DNA of 14,173 nucleotides from CAZBSE01 sp964561115 (GCA_964561115.1 CAZLOE010000032.1:1-14173); one strand, 5' to 3'. Positions 1 to 6,317 are shown, numbered from the stretch's first letter. A program made the numbers and translations. Notes: generated from the letters alone by a model not told the origin.

Positions 1-21
1 TTTTAGCAAATCACTAAAATG

Positions 22-50
22 TTGTAAATTTTAACTTTTTTATATATCTT
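22..50 (+). promoter_or_regulatory. Candidate sigma-70-type promoter upstream of the SDR gene
   Basis: A TTGTAA box (22-27, four of six matches to TTGACA) is followed after 17 bases by TATCTT (45-50, four of six matches to TATAAT). The start codon lies about 46 bases further on. The region is so AT-rich that chance matches are likely, and a competing TATATT lies at 50-55. No coding region can be supported in bases 1-80. Confidence 0.25.
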
Positions 51-95
51 ATATTCTTAAGTATTATTATCTAACAAGATTTGAAGGTATATCTT

Positions 96-1076
96 ATGCA
101 CATGATAACAGGTGCTGCTGGATTTATCGGAAATGTACTGGCCAGAGAGTTACTGGCTAGGGGTAGAAAGGTAAGGGCTCTGGTTCGTTCTGCATCCGAT
201 AATTCTTCACTTGGAGGTTTAAAGGTAGAAAAGGTGGTCGGGGACATTCAGGATAAAGACTCACTTATTAAAGCTTTCAGGGGCATAGATACTGTGTATC
301 ATCTGGCCGGGAAGATTTCAATAATGCCCGGCGACCACACCCTGATACGGAATATTAATCTGGGAGGGACTAAAAATGTTATAGATGCCTGCCTGAAATG
401 CGGCGTCAGGCGGTTAGTGTATACTAGCTCCATACATGCCTTAGAAGAGCCACCAGTGGGAACAGTGATTGATGAGAGTATGCCGTTTGATCCAAACAGC
501 AGCAGAGGGGAGTATGACAGATCAAAGGCCCGCGCCAGCATAGAGGTTGCCAAAGCAGCAAAAGATGGGCTTGATTCGGTAATAGTCTGCCCCACCGGGG
601 TTCTGGGTCCTTATGACTTCAGGATATCATCAATAACCCAGACATTCATTGACTTTGCCTGCGGTAGACTGAATTTTATTGTAGGCGGAGCTTATGATTT
701 TGTTGACGTGCGTGATGTCGCCGTAGGGCATATCCTTGCTGCTGAAAAAGGAAAAACAGGTGAGAAGTATATACTTTCAGGGCAGAGAATCACTATGGAT
801 GGAATGATGTCAATGCTTGAAGAAATAAGCGGTACTCGCAGACCAAAATACAAGGTTCCCGTATGGCTTGTAAAAACTGCAGGTTTATTTACTCCAGTCT
901 ATTACAAACTGGCGAACAAAGCTCCCCGTTTCACGATTTATTCAATCAGCACCCTGCAGAGTAATTCAGTCATCAATCATAAAAAAGCTTCAAGTGAACT
1001 TGGTTACAGGCCAAGGACTGTTAAAGAATCAATAAAAGATACTTTTAAATGGCTAAAGGAAGATAAGATATTGTAA
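96..1076 (+). CDS. NAD-dependent epimerase/dehydratase family protein (extended SDR, dihydroflavonol-4-reductase-like)
   Basis: This is a cytosolic oxidoreductase or epimerase of the extended short-chain dehydrogenase family, which acts on nucleotide sugars or on ketone/alcohol groups of small metabolites. Counted from the ATG at 96 (326 residues), it opens with a Rossmann dinucleotide-binding motif TGAAGFIG at residues 5-12. An acidic VVGDIQD stretch follows, then YHLAG, then the catalytic region: TSS at about 110-112 and YDRSK with Tyr140 and Lys144. The order and spacing match DFR/HpnA-like members. The exact substrate cannot be read from the sequence. Start choice: ATG 96 has GAAGGT (83-88) seven bases upstream, whereas an in-frame TTG at 81 has no clear ribosome binding site; ATG 102 is a third option. 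The gene precedes the cobalamin riboswitch but shows no functional link to corrinoids. Confidence 0.88.
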   Translation: MHMITGAAGFIGNVLARELLARGRKVRALVRSASDNSSLGGLKVEKVVGDIQDKDSLIKAFRGIDTVYHLAGKISIMPGDHTLIRNINLGGTKNVIDACLKCGVRRLVYTSSIHALEEPPVGTVIDESMPFDPNSSRGEYDRSKARASIEVAKAAKDGLDSVIVCPTGVLGPYDFRISSITQTFIDFACGRLNFIVGGAYDFVDVRDVAVGHILAAEKGKTGEKYILSGQRITMDGMMSMLEEISGTRRPKYKVPVWLVKTAGLFTPVYYKLANKAPRFTIYSISTLQSNSVINHKKASSELGYRPRTVKESIKDTFKWLKEDKIL

Positions 1077-1149
1077 CTTTTTTTGGAAAATAATTGCAAT
1101 TTGATGTGGTTATAGTAGTATTATCAATTAGGAATTTAACGGCGTTCTT

Positions 1150-1179
1150 TTAAAAATAGCTGAATATAAAACATATAAT
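1150..1179 (+). promoter_or_regulatory. Candidate promoter for the cobalamin riboswitch operon
   Basis: A perfect TATAAT (1174-1179) has TTAAAA (1150-1155, four of six matches to TTGACA) 18 bases upstream. Transcription would begin near 1186, only a few bases before the first conserved aptamer bases. This is where a riboswitch promoter should be. If the first aptamer helix needs bases before 1186, the true start must lie slightly further upstream. Confidence 0.45.
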
Positions 1180-1320
1180 ATATTGTGTTTCAGGGAATCC
1201 AGTTTAAATCTGGAGCGGTCCCGCCACTGTGATAGGGTGTGTGCTCTTCACTTAAGGCCACTGGCAGAACTGCCGGGAAGGCGAAGAGTAAAGTCCCTTA
1301 AGCCAGGAAACCTGCAAATA
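1180..1320 (+). promoter_or_regulatory. Cobalamin (adenosylcobalamin) riboswitch aptamer
   Basis: The conserved blocks of the cobalamin riboswitch appear in order: GGGAATCC (1193-1200), GCGGTCCCGCCACTGTGA (1215-1232), GCCACTG (1257-1263), GGGAAGGC (1275-1282) and the B12 box AGCCAGGAAACCTGC (1301-1315). A peripheral helix is visible between 1242-1249 and 1283-1290 (TGCTCTTC with GAAGAGTA, one G-U pair). The 5' arm that would close the first helix is AT-rich (ATATTG near 1180 against CAAATAT near 1314), so the 5' boundary is approximate. The aptamer senses coenzyme B12. Because an intrinsic terminator and then a B12-uptake gene follow, it is a transcriptional OFF switch for the btuFCD genes. 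Confidence 0.95.
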
Positions 1321-1331
1321 TTTTGATTATC

Positions 1332-1350
1332 TCTCTTCGGCAGAAAGAGG
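1332..1350 (+). promoter_or_regulatory. Riboswitch expression-platform hairpin, competing with an antiterminator helix
   Basis: Just after the B12 box, CTCTT (1333-1337) pairs with AAGAG (1345-1349), extended by a U-G pair (1332/1350), around the seven-base loop CGGCAGA. Its 5' arm and loop (CTCTTCGGC, 1333-1341) are also complementary over nine bases, with one G-U, to GCTGAAGAG (1381-1389) in the terminator loop. The two pairings cannot coexist. This suggests that the hairpin forms when ligand is bound and that the long-range helix opposes termination when ligand is absent. The position fits the P13 element of cobalamin riboswitches, but I could not find a convincing kissing-loop partner. 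Confidence 0.5.
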
Positions 1351-1371
1351 ATGATTTTTCATTTGTTAGAA

Positions 1372-1403
1372 AAACTCCCGGCTGAAGAGTACGGGAGTTT
1401 TTT
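1372..1403 (+). terminator. Intrinsic terminator of the cobalamin riboswitch
   Basis: A perfect nine-base-pair stem AAACTCCCG/CGGGAGTTT (1372-1380 with 1392-1400) encloses an 11-base loop and runs directly into six T residues (1398-1403). It lies 57 bases after the B12 box and 37 bases before the btuF start codon. Its placement makes it the regulated attenuator of the corrinoid operon. The loop is complementary to 1333-1341. Confidence 0.88.
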
Positions 1404-1439
1404 ATTTATAAAACAAAGGGTAGGAGAAAAGGAGGAAAA

Positions 1440-2405
1440 ATGTTAAAAAAGATTAAGTGGGCTGCAGCAGTGATTCTGATTTTAGCTCTTCTGTCTTTTC
1501 TGGCTGTCTTACCGGGATGTAAAGAGCAGGCAGTGGCAGGGATATCAGAAAATATGATAATACTGGAGGATGGTGCTGGAAATACGGTAGAGCTTTCAGG
1601 GCCGGCTGAAGAAATTGTTGTTCTTGCTCCCAGCGTTCTGGAAATAATAGATGCTCTGAGTGCTATGAACCTGGTAGTAGAAGTGGATAACTGGAGTGTA
1701 GGTGCATCTGATCCGCTGGCAGAAGGATTTGAGGGTGCCGGAGATGCATTTGGACCGAATATTGAGATGATAATAGATATCGATCCTGATATTTTAATAA
1801 CCACGACTGGTGGACCTGAAGAAGATTACCAGAAACTAAAAGATCTTGGAATAGAAGTTTACAGAGCTATTAGTATTAATGGGATCGAAGGCGTTTATGA
1901 TGAAATAGCAAATATCGGAGAGGTAGTGGGGCTTGAAAGTAAGGCGGAAGAACTTATAAGTGAGCTCAGAGAAGGAGTGGATGAGATCTACAATAAGGTC
2001 AAGGATTTGAGTGATGATCAGAAGCCAAGAGTCTTTTATGAGGTATGGAACGATCCCTTGATGAGTGTGGGAGCAGATACTTTCATAAATGATATTATTG
2101 AAAAGTCGGGCGGGGTAAATATAGTAGCGGAAGACGATATAACCGGCTGGCCTGAATACAGTGTTGAAACATTGATAGATAAAAATCCTGATGTAATAAT
2201 CGCACCCTTAAGTCTGGCAGCGGATCCTTCAATAATAACCGAAGAAAGCAAGTTTTCGAGCATTAAGGCGGTCACCGATGGCAGAGTGTATGTTGTCCCC
2301 GATAATCCGGTCAGCCGTCCCAATCATAATGTGATTAAGGCGCTTGAGATGTTTTCAAAGGCCATACATCCTGAGATTTTCGGAGAGTTTGAGATAGTAG
2401 AATAA
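1440..2405 (+). CDS. btuF: Corrinoid/vitamin B12 ABC transporter substrate-binding lipoprotein (BtuF-type)
   Basis: The protein captures corrinoid outside the membrane and delivers it to the BtuCD permease. The 321 residues begin with a lysine-rich start, a hydrophobic segment (residues 7-24) and the lipobox LPGC with Cys27. It is therefore exported and lipid-anchored, as expected for a monoderm binding protein; proline at -2 is slightly atypical. The mature part has the layout of cluster A-II (type III) binding proteins for B12, haem and siderophores: an N-terminal lobe with AEEIVVLAPSVLEII and DPDILITTTGG, a long connecting helix around residues 165-195, and a C-terminal lobe ending with VYVVPDNPVSRPNHNVIKALEMF. 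The ATG is preceded by a strong site, GGAGG at 1431-1435. Family membership alone would leave siderophore or haem possible; the cobalamin riboswitch immediately upstream and the adenosyltransferase downstream make corrinoid the likely substrate. Confidence 0.92.
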   Translation: MLKKIKWAAAVILILALLSFLAVLPGCKEQAVAGISENMIILEDGAGNTVELSGPAEEIVVLAPSVLEIIDALSAMNLVVEVDNWSVGASDPLAEGFEGAGDAFGPNIEMIIDIDPDILITTTGGPEEDYQKLKDLGIEVYRAISINGIEGVYDEIANIGEVVGLESKAEELISELREGVDEIYNKVKDLSDDQKPRVFYEVWNDPLMSVGADTFINDIIEKSGGVNIVAEDDITGWPEYSVETLIDKNPDVIIAPLSLAADPSIITEESKFSSIKAVTDGRVYVVPDNPVSRPNHNVIKALEMFSKAIHPEIFGEFEIVE

Positions 2406-2463
2406 AATAAACCAATAGACCAAGAAATTTAGTATACTTACTGTTAAGTCATATAAAAGTTTT

Positions 2464-2472
2464 TGGTATGAT
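2464..2472 (+). promoter_or_regulatory. Candidate extended -10 promoter before btuC
   Basis: TGGTATGAT (2464-2472) is a full TGn extended -10 element with five of six -10 matches. TTAAGT (2444-2449) lies 17 bases upstream and is a weak -35. It lies in the 88-94-base gap between btuF and btuC and could start a transcript about 20 bases before the btuC start codon that escapes the riboswitch. The evidence is sequence match only. Confidence 0.35.
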
Positions 2473-2499
2473 TTTTATTTTTATTTCTCCAAAGTGCTT

Positions 2500-3549
2500 A
2501 TGGAAAGAAGAGCAAGGACTTTAAAATATATTTTAGTACTCCTGTTGATACTGATACTTTCAATAGTAGCTGCAGCTTCAATAGGCGCTGCTAAGATCAG
2601 CCTTAAGGATACCGGCCTGATACTGGTAAGTCTTATACCCGGCCTGAATCGTTTTGTAGATGTTTCGCGGCTTGACCCCCAGGATATAGTTATAATTTCA
2701 CAGATAAGACTGCCCAGAATCCTGCTTGCCATATTTGTGGGTATAGCCCTTGCCAGCGCAGGGGTTATCTTTCAGGGCCTGTTTAGAAATCCTATGGCAG
2801 ATCCTTTTGTGATAGGCGTTTCATCGGGAGCTGCTTTAGGTGCAACCATAGGGCTGGTTTTTATCGGTGGTGCAGGGCTGTTGGGTATTTCTACTACCGC
2901 TGTTTTTGCCCTGATAGGGGCTCTGACGACCACATTTTTAGTCTACAGTATCGCAAGGACAAGAGGAAAAGTATCAGTTATCACCCTGCTTCTGGCTGGT
3001 ATTGCCCTCAGTGCCATGTTGGGTTCAATAACTTATTTTATAATGATTTTTAAAGTGAGCGATATGGCAAAAGTAGTGTTCTGGGTTATGGGCGGTCTTA
3101 CTTCTGCTTCCTGGAGCAGCTTTTTTATTGTAGCTCCGCTGATCACCGTACTTGTGATTATTTCCGGGTTTTTTATGATGGATCTAAATGTAATATCTCT
3201 GGGAGATGAAAGAGCAACCCAGCTTGGAGTACAAACGGATAAAATAAAGAAGACCATGCTGGTCATGGCATCATTTACAGCTGCAGTGGCTGTGTCGGTG
3301 AGCGGAATAATTGGATTTGTGGGACTTATAACCCCTCACATTCTAAGACTAATTGTAGGACCTGACCATAAGATATTATATCCGACTTCGGCACTTGCAG
3401 GGGGGATAGTACTGCTTTTATCAGATACTATTGCAAGAACTATACTTATGCCCAGAGAAATCCCTGTGGGTATTATCACTTCTATTATAGGAGTTCCGTT
3501 TTTCCTTTATCTCCTGGTAAAGTCAAAAAGGCAGATTTTTAAAGTTTGA
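2500..3549 (+). CDS. btuC: Corrinoid ABC transporter permease (BtuC/FecCD family)
   Basis: This is the membrane subunit that forms the corrinoid translocation path with BtuD. The protein of about 349 residues is almost entirely hydrophobic and fits the ten-helix BtuC fold. Family hallmarks are RLPRILLAIFVGIALASAGVIFQGL near residue 65, NPMADPFVIGVSSGAALGA near 95, the cytoplasmic coupling region around LGDERATQLGV, and the C-terminal block GFVGLITPHILRLIVGPDH followed by LPSDTIAR-like LLSDTIART and EIPVGIITSIIGVPFFLYLL. The ATG at 2500 and a GTG two codons earlier (2494) are both possible starts, and neither has a recognisable Shine-Dalgarno sequence. The gene ends 14 bases before the preferred btuD start, so the two are probably translated from one message. 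Substrate assignment rests on the riboswitch and on the neighbours, because FecCD permeases for iron-siderophores look alike. Confidence 0.93.
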   Translation: MERRARTLKYILVLLLILILSIVAAASIGAAKISLKDTGLILVSLIPGLNRFVDVSRLDPQDIVIISQIRLPRILLAIFVGIALASAGVIFQGLFRNPMADPFVIGVSSGAALGATIGLVFIGGAGLLGISTTAVFALIGALTTTFLVYSIARTRGKVSVITLLLAGIALSAMLGSITYFIMIFKVSDMAKVVFWVMGGLTSASWSSFFIVAPLITVLVIISGFFMMDLNVISLGDERATQLGVQTDKIKKTMLVMASFTAAVAVSVSGIIGFVGLITPHILRLIVGPDHKILYPTSALAGGIVLLLSDTIARTILMPREIPVGIITSIIGVPFFLYLLVKSKRQIFKV

Positions 3550-3563
3550 CCGGGGTATATGAG

Positions 3564-4838
3564 ATGGCAGAGAAGAGTAATATAATCTCAGTTAAAAATT
3601 TAAGTTTTTCTTATAACAGAAAAGAAGCCCTGCATGACTTAAATTTTAATATAGCTGGAGGGGATTTCATATCCATACTGGGCCCCAATGGATCCGGGAA
3701 AAGCACTTTGGTAAATCTTATAAGCAAGGTGTTAAAAGATTACAAGGGTAAAATCGAGATCAAAGGAACAGATATCAGAAAGTTAAATTCATATGATGTG
3801 GCAAAAATGGTAGCTGTCGTACCCCAGGATAACAACCCGGGCTTCAACTTTACCGTGTTCGAAATGATTATGATGGGGAGATATCCTTATGTCTCAAGAT
3901 TTGGCACAGAAAAAAAAGAAGATTTCGATATGGTAAGAGCTGTTATGGAAAGGACTGAAACATATTCATTTGCAAACAGGAAGTATTCTGAACTATCAGG
4001 CGGTGAAAAACAGAGAGTGATCATAGCCCAGGCCTTAGCCCAGAACAGCCCTATACTGCTTCTGGATGAACCGACCTCTCATCTTGATATAAATTTTCAG
4101 ATAGAGTTTATGAATCTTTTTTTAAGTTTGAATAAACAAGGAAACAGGACTGTAGTTGGGATCTTCCACGATATAAATCTTGCCATACAGAGCAGTAGAA
4201 AAATAATGCTTCTAAAGGAAGGCAAGATTTATAATTTTGGAAGCACAGAGGAAATAATAAACAGGGAAAACATCAGCAGTGTGTTTGGAAGTGATGTATT
4301 TGTGGGTAAGAATCCTGTGACCAAGAAACTGTATGTAAGTCCCGTATTCAGCCCTGCTGCCAGCGGGAAAGTTTACGGAAGAGAAATTAAAAAGCAGCTG
4401 AGTATTCATGTCATTGGCGGAGGAGGGGCAGCATCACCGGTTATCAACCTGCTATGCGGCAGCGGTTATAAGGTATCCTGCGGGGTGGTAAATACTCTGG
4501 ATACCGATCATAACACAGCCCAAATGCTTGGAATACCATATGTCTCCGAAGCCCCCTTTTCTCCTATAAGTAAGGAATCGCAGAATAAAAACATTGAATT
4601 TATCAGATCCAGTGAGGTGGTTATCCTGCCGGGAGTGGAGTTTGGAAACGGCAATTTTTTAAATCTCCTTTCAGTAAAGGAAGCTTTAAAGTTAAATAAA
4701 AAGGTAATAATAATAGATGAAAAGAGTATAAGTAAGAGAGATCATACAGGAGGAAAGGCTGAAAAGCTTTACAGCAGTCTGCTGAAAGGAAGTGCAGTTG
4801 TGATTAAAAAATATGATCATATATTGAGTTATTTATAA
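3564..4838 (+). CDS. btuD: Corrinoid ABC transporter ATPase (BtuD-type) with extra C-terminal domain
   Basis: This cytosolic ATPase drives corrinoid import through BtuC. Counted from ATG 3564 (424 residues), the nucleotide-binding domain fills residues 1 to about 255. It has Walker A GPNGSGKS (40-47), the Q-loop in VVPQD (Gln88), signature LSGGEKQR (144-151), Walker B with LLLDEP (165-170), a D-loop SHLD, and the switch His202 in IFHDIN. A normal family member stops near 250-260 residues. This one continues with about 145 residues (279-424) that start with a glycine-rich strand-turn HVIGGGGAASPV and include GVVNTLDTDHNTAQMLGIPYV and EVVILPGVEFGNGNFLNLL. The tail looks like an alpha/beta, nucleotide-fold-like domain. 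From memory, archaeal BtuD proteins carry a similar tail, which supports a corrinoid role. Start choice: ATG 3564 has GGGG at 3552-3555, whereas the in-frame TTG at 3546 overlaps the btuC stop and has no site. Confidence 0.93.
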   Translation: MAEKSNIISVKNLSFSYNRKEALHDLNFNIAGGDFISILGPNGSGKSTLVNLISKVLKDYKGKIEIKGTDIRKLNSYDVAKMVAVVPQDNNPGFNFTVFEMIMMGRYPYVSRFGTEKKEDFDMVRAVMERTETYSFANRKYSELSGGEKQRVIIAQALAQNSPILLLDEPTSHLDINFQIEFMNLFLSLNKQGNRTVVGIFHDINLAIQSSRKIMLLKEGKIYNFGSTEEIINRENISSVFGSDVFVGKNPVTKKLYVSPVFSPAASGKVYGREIKKQLSIHVIGGGGAASPVINLLCGSGYKVSCGVVNTLDTDHNTAQMLGIPYVSEAPFSPISKESQNKNIEFIRSSEVVILPGVEFGNGNFLNLLSVKEALKLNKKVIIIDEKSISKRDHTGGKAEKLYSSLLKGSAVVIKKYDHILSYL

Positions 4839-4892
4839 TATTAATATGATAGATGGATCTGTAATAATTTTATAAAAACCCGGGCTATGGGT

Positions 4893-4898
4893 TATAAT
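4893..4898 (+). promoter_or_regulatory. Candidate -10 element before cobO
   Basis: A perfect TATAAT lies 32 bases before the preferred cobO ATG, with only a weak -35 (TTATAA, 4870-4875) at 17-base spacing. If used, transcription would begin near 4905. That would exclude the upstream TTG (4904) as the start codon and allow cobO expression independent of the riboswitch. Confidence 0.35.
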
Positions 4899-4930
4899 AA
4901 ACTTTGGTTAAAACAAGAATCGTTTTTGAT

Positions 4931-5488
4931 ATGGACTACAGGAAAAAAAATTTCAGGGAAAGTTCAGTACTGATAAATACCGGTGACGGGAAGGGCAAGA
5001 CTACTGCTGCGCTGGGACTGGCGTTGAGAGCTGCGGGCCATGATATGAAAGTATTGATACTGCAGTTTATTAAAAGCGGCCGCGTGAGCGGTGAAGCAAA
5101 GGTTATCACGGAAAGGTTAAGACCGCTCGTCGATATTGAGCAGCTGGGAAAAGGATTTATAAGATTTAAGAACGGTAAACCGGATCCCACAGGTGAACAG
5201 ATAAAAAATGCCAGAGATTCCTTTAAATATGCCAGCGATAAGATTGAAAGCAACAAGTATGACTTGATTGTTCTGGATGAAATAAATAATCTGGTTGATT
5301 ATGGTATGTTAAAAGTGGAAGAAGTAGCAGAAATAATTAAAAACAGACCAAAAGGAATCTGCCTGGTGCTTACCGGCAGGAATGCTTCTCCCGAGCTTAT
5401 AGATATTGCTGATACGGTGACTGAGATGAAGGAAATAAAGCACGTTTTCAGAAAGGGCATTAAAGCAAGGAAGGGTATTGAATACTGA
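4931..5488 (+). CDS. cobO: Cob(I)yrinic acid a,c-diamide / corrinoid adenosyltransferase (CobO/BtuR family)
   Basis: The enzyme transfers the 5'-deoxyadenosyl group of ATP to cob(I)alamin or cob(I)yrinate diamide, producing the adenosylated coenzyme form; it acts in the cytosol. From ATG 4931 (185 residues) the P-loop GDGKGKTT lies at 18-25, in the context INTGDGKGKTTAALGLALRA that is diagnostic of this family. The acidic strand LIVLDEINN follows at about 112-120, then LTGRNASPELIDIADTVTEM, and the protein ends with the typical HVFRKGIKARKGIEY. Length is normal. The in-frame TTG at 4904 would add nine residues; ATG 4931 is preferred because family members start close to the P-loop strand and because a TATAAT lies at 4893-4898. 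Neither start has a strong ribosome binding site. Placed after btuFCD and without de novo cobalamin genes nearby, it most likely serves salvage of imported corrinoid. Confidence 0.92.
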   Translation: MDYRKKNFRESSVLINTGDGKGKTTAALGLALRAAGHDMKVLILQFIKSGRVSGEAKVITERLRPLVDIEQLGKGFIRFKNGKPDPTGEQIKNARDSFKYASDKIESNKYDLIVLDEINNLVDYGMLKVEEVAEIIKNRPKGICLVLTGRNASPELIDIADTVTEMKEIKHVFRKGIKARKGIEY

Positions 5489-5563
5489 GTAGTCAGTCAT
5501 AATTGATTATCAGAAAGCTTATAATTATAAAAATTATTTTAATCAAGAAGGGAAATCATTGAT

Positions 5564-5755
5564 ATGGAATGCAACAAGGAGAGAAATTTAGAGCATTGTA
5601 ACTGCACTTATGAGCCCTGTTCAAGGAAGGGCATATGCTGTGAATGTATAGCTTACCACAGAAAACTAGGTGAGCTCCCGGCCTGTTATTTTGAACAGGA
5701 TGCGGAAAAGACATATGACAGGTCTATTGAATACTTTGTAAAATTAAACAGCTAA
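5564..5755 (+). CDS. Small cysteine-rich protein, DUF6485-like
   Basis: This 63-residue soluble protein has eight cysteines (3, 12, 14, 19, 25, 26, 28, 41), arranged as CNCTYEPC followed by CCEC. It also carries the signature-like stretch YHRKLGELPACYF and a C-terminal AEKTYDRSIEYF. The pattern resembles the family catalogued as DUF6485, found mainly in anaerobes; that recognition is from memory. The cysteine spacing suggests binding of a metal or an iron-sulfur cluster, but no function is known to me. There is no signal peptide or membrane segment. AAGAAGGGA at 5545-5553 is a good ribosome binding site ten bases before the ATG. The alkyltransferase gene starts only 11 bases after its stop, so the two are probably cotranscribed. 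Confidence 0.82.
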   Translation: MECNKERNLEHCNCTYEPCSRKGICCECIAYHRKLGELPACYFEQDAEKTYDRSIEYFVKLNS

Positions 5756-5766
5756 AATAAAGCTGA

Positions 5767-6285
5767 ATGGCAATACATCTAAATAAATCAAAATTTATGA
5801 CCAAAATAGGCGTTATGTACTATTTATGGAGGTATGCGGGCAGCAGGGTAGCAGTCTCATATCTTGGGGTTGGAAGGGAAAATTTCCTGCGGTACATAAG
5901 AAAGATTGAAAATAAAAGTGTAAATCAGGATAAGTTTTTATTAACTGATAAAAAATCAGCAGATATTGAAAAAAAGATTTTAGAATATCTGGATGGGAAG
6001 ATAAAAAGCCTGGATTTAAAAATAGAATTTTTAAGCGGTACAGAGTTTCAGAAAAGAGTATGGAAGAGTGCTGCTGCTGTACCATACGGAAAGACAGTAA
6101 GTTATAAGGAGCTGGCAGATATTTCTGGCTACAGTAAGGCCTGGAGGGCAGTGGGCTCGGCATTAAAAAATAATCCCATAATACTGGTAGTACCCTGCCA
6201 TAGAGTCATAAACCAGAATGGTAAAATAAGTGATTTTATATCTGGGAAGAAGACAAAAAAATTTTTATTAGATTTAGAGAATTAA
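5767..6285 (+). CDS. ogt: Methylated-DNA--[protein]-cysteine S-methyltransferase (O6-alkylguanine-DNA alkyltransferase)
   Basis: This suicide DNA-repair protein transfers alkyl groups from O6-alkylguanine to its own cysteine. In 172 residues the C-terminal DNA-binding and active-site domain is clear: FQKRVWKSAAAVPYGKTVSYKEL (Tyr113 at the base-flipping tyrosine position), the helix-turn-helix with Arg127 in WRAVG (arginine finger), and the active-site VVPCHRV with Cys144. The N-terminal 85 residues are poorly conserved, as is usual. One odd point is that the segment after the active site, normally GxxxGYxGG, reads GKISDFISG here, so the usual Tyr is Phe and one glycine of the pair is replaced. 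The ATG at 5767 has only a weak upstream site; ATG 5797 is an alternative that would shorten the N-terminus by ten residues. Function is well supported; substrate preference is not readable. Confidence 0.92.
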   Translation: MAIHLNKSKFMTKIGVMYYLWRYAGSRVAVSYLGVGRENFLRYIRKIENKSVNQDKFLLTDKKSADIEKKILEYLDGKIKSLDLKIEFLSGTEFQKRVWKSAAAVPYGKTVSYKELADISGYSKAWRAVGSALKNNPIILVVPCHRVINQNGKISDFISGKKTKKFLLDLEN

Positions 6286-6295
6286 AATTTATTTT

Positions 6296-6317
6296 GCGTA
6301 TGGCTACGCTGTTATTT
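6296..6317 (+). terminator. Possible weak intrinsic terminator after the alkyltransferase gene
   Basis: GCGTA (6296-6300) and TACGC (6305-6309) form a perfect five-base-pair hairpin with loop TGGC, followed by TGTTATTT. The stem is short and the T-run is interrupted, so efficiency would be modest. Its location between the stop at 6285 and the next promoter-like element is appropriate. Confidence 0.35.

Noticed and set aside
1..80. Tail of an upstream gene at the window edge
   Set aside because: The sequence is AT-rich with stops in the frames examined and no recognisable protein motif. Nothing can be supported beyond a weak promoter.
81..95. TTG at 81 as start of the SDR gene
   Set aside because: It has no ribosome binding site, while ATG 96 has GAAGGT seven bases upstream. 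The extra five residues add no recognised motif.
299..595. Open frames on the - strand opposite several genes
   Set aside because: They lie wholly opposite well-supported genes, have no recognisable motifs or ribosome binding sites, and their composition follows from the + strand codons.
1270..1343. CTGCCG (1270-1275) and CGGCAG (1338-1343) as the aptamer-platform kissing loop
   Set aside because: The six-base complementarity is real, but 1270-1275 probably sits in a helix of the aptamer's variable arm, whereas the known contact uses the L5 loop. I could not find more than three pairs with L5.
3546..3563. TTG at 3546 as start of btuD
   Set aside because: It overlaps the btuC stop and lacks a ribosome binding site. 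ATG 3564 has GGGG at suitable spacing and gives the normal N-terminus of the ATPase domain.
4877..4893. Hairpin AACCC/GGGTT before cobO as a terminator
   Set aside because: The stem has only five pairs and is followed by ATAATAAAC with no T-run on the + strand. On the - strand it has a T-run but no gene to terminate.
5521..5537. Hairpin ATAATT/AATTAT after cobO as a terminator
   Set aside because: The stem is A-T only, with a five-base loop, and would be too weak. Such matches are expected by chance in this AT-rich gap.
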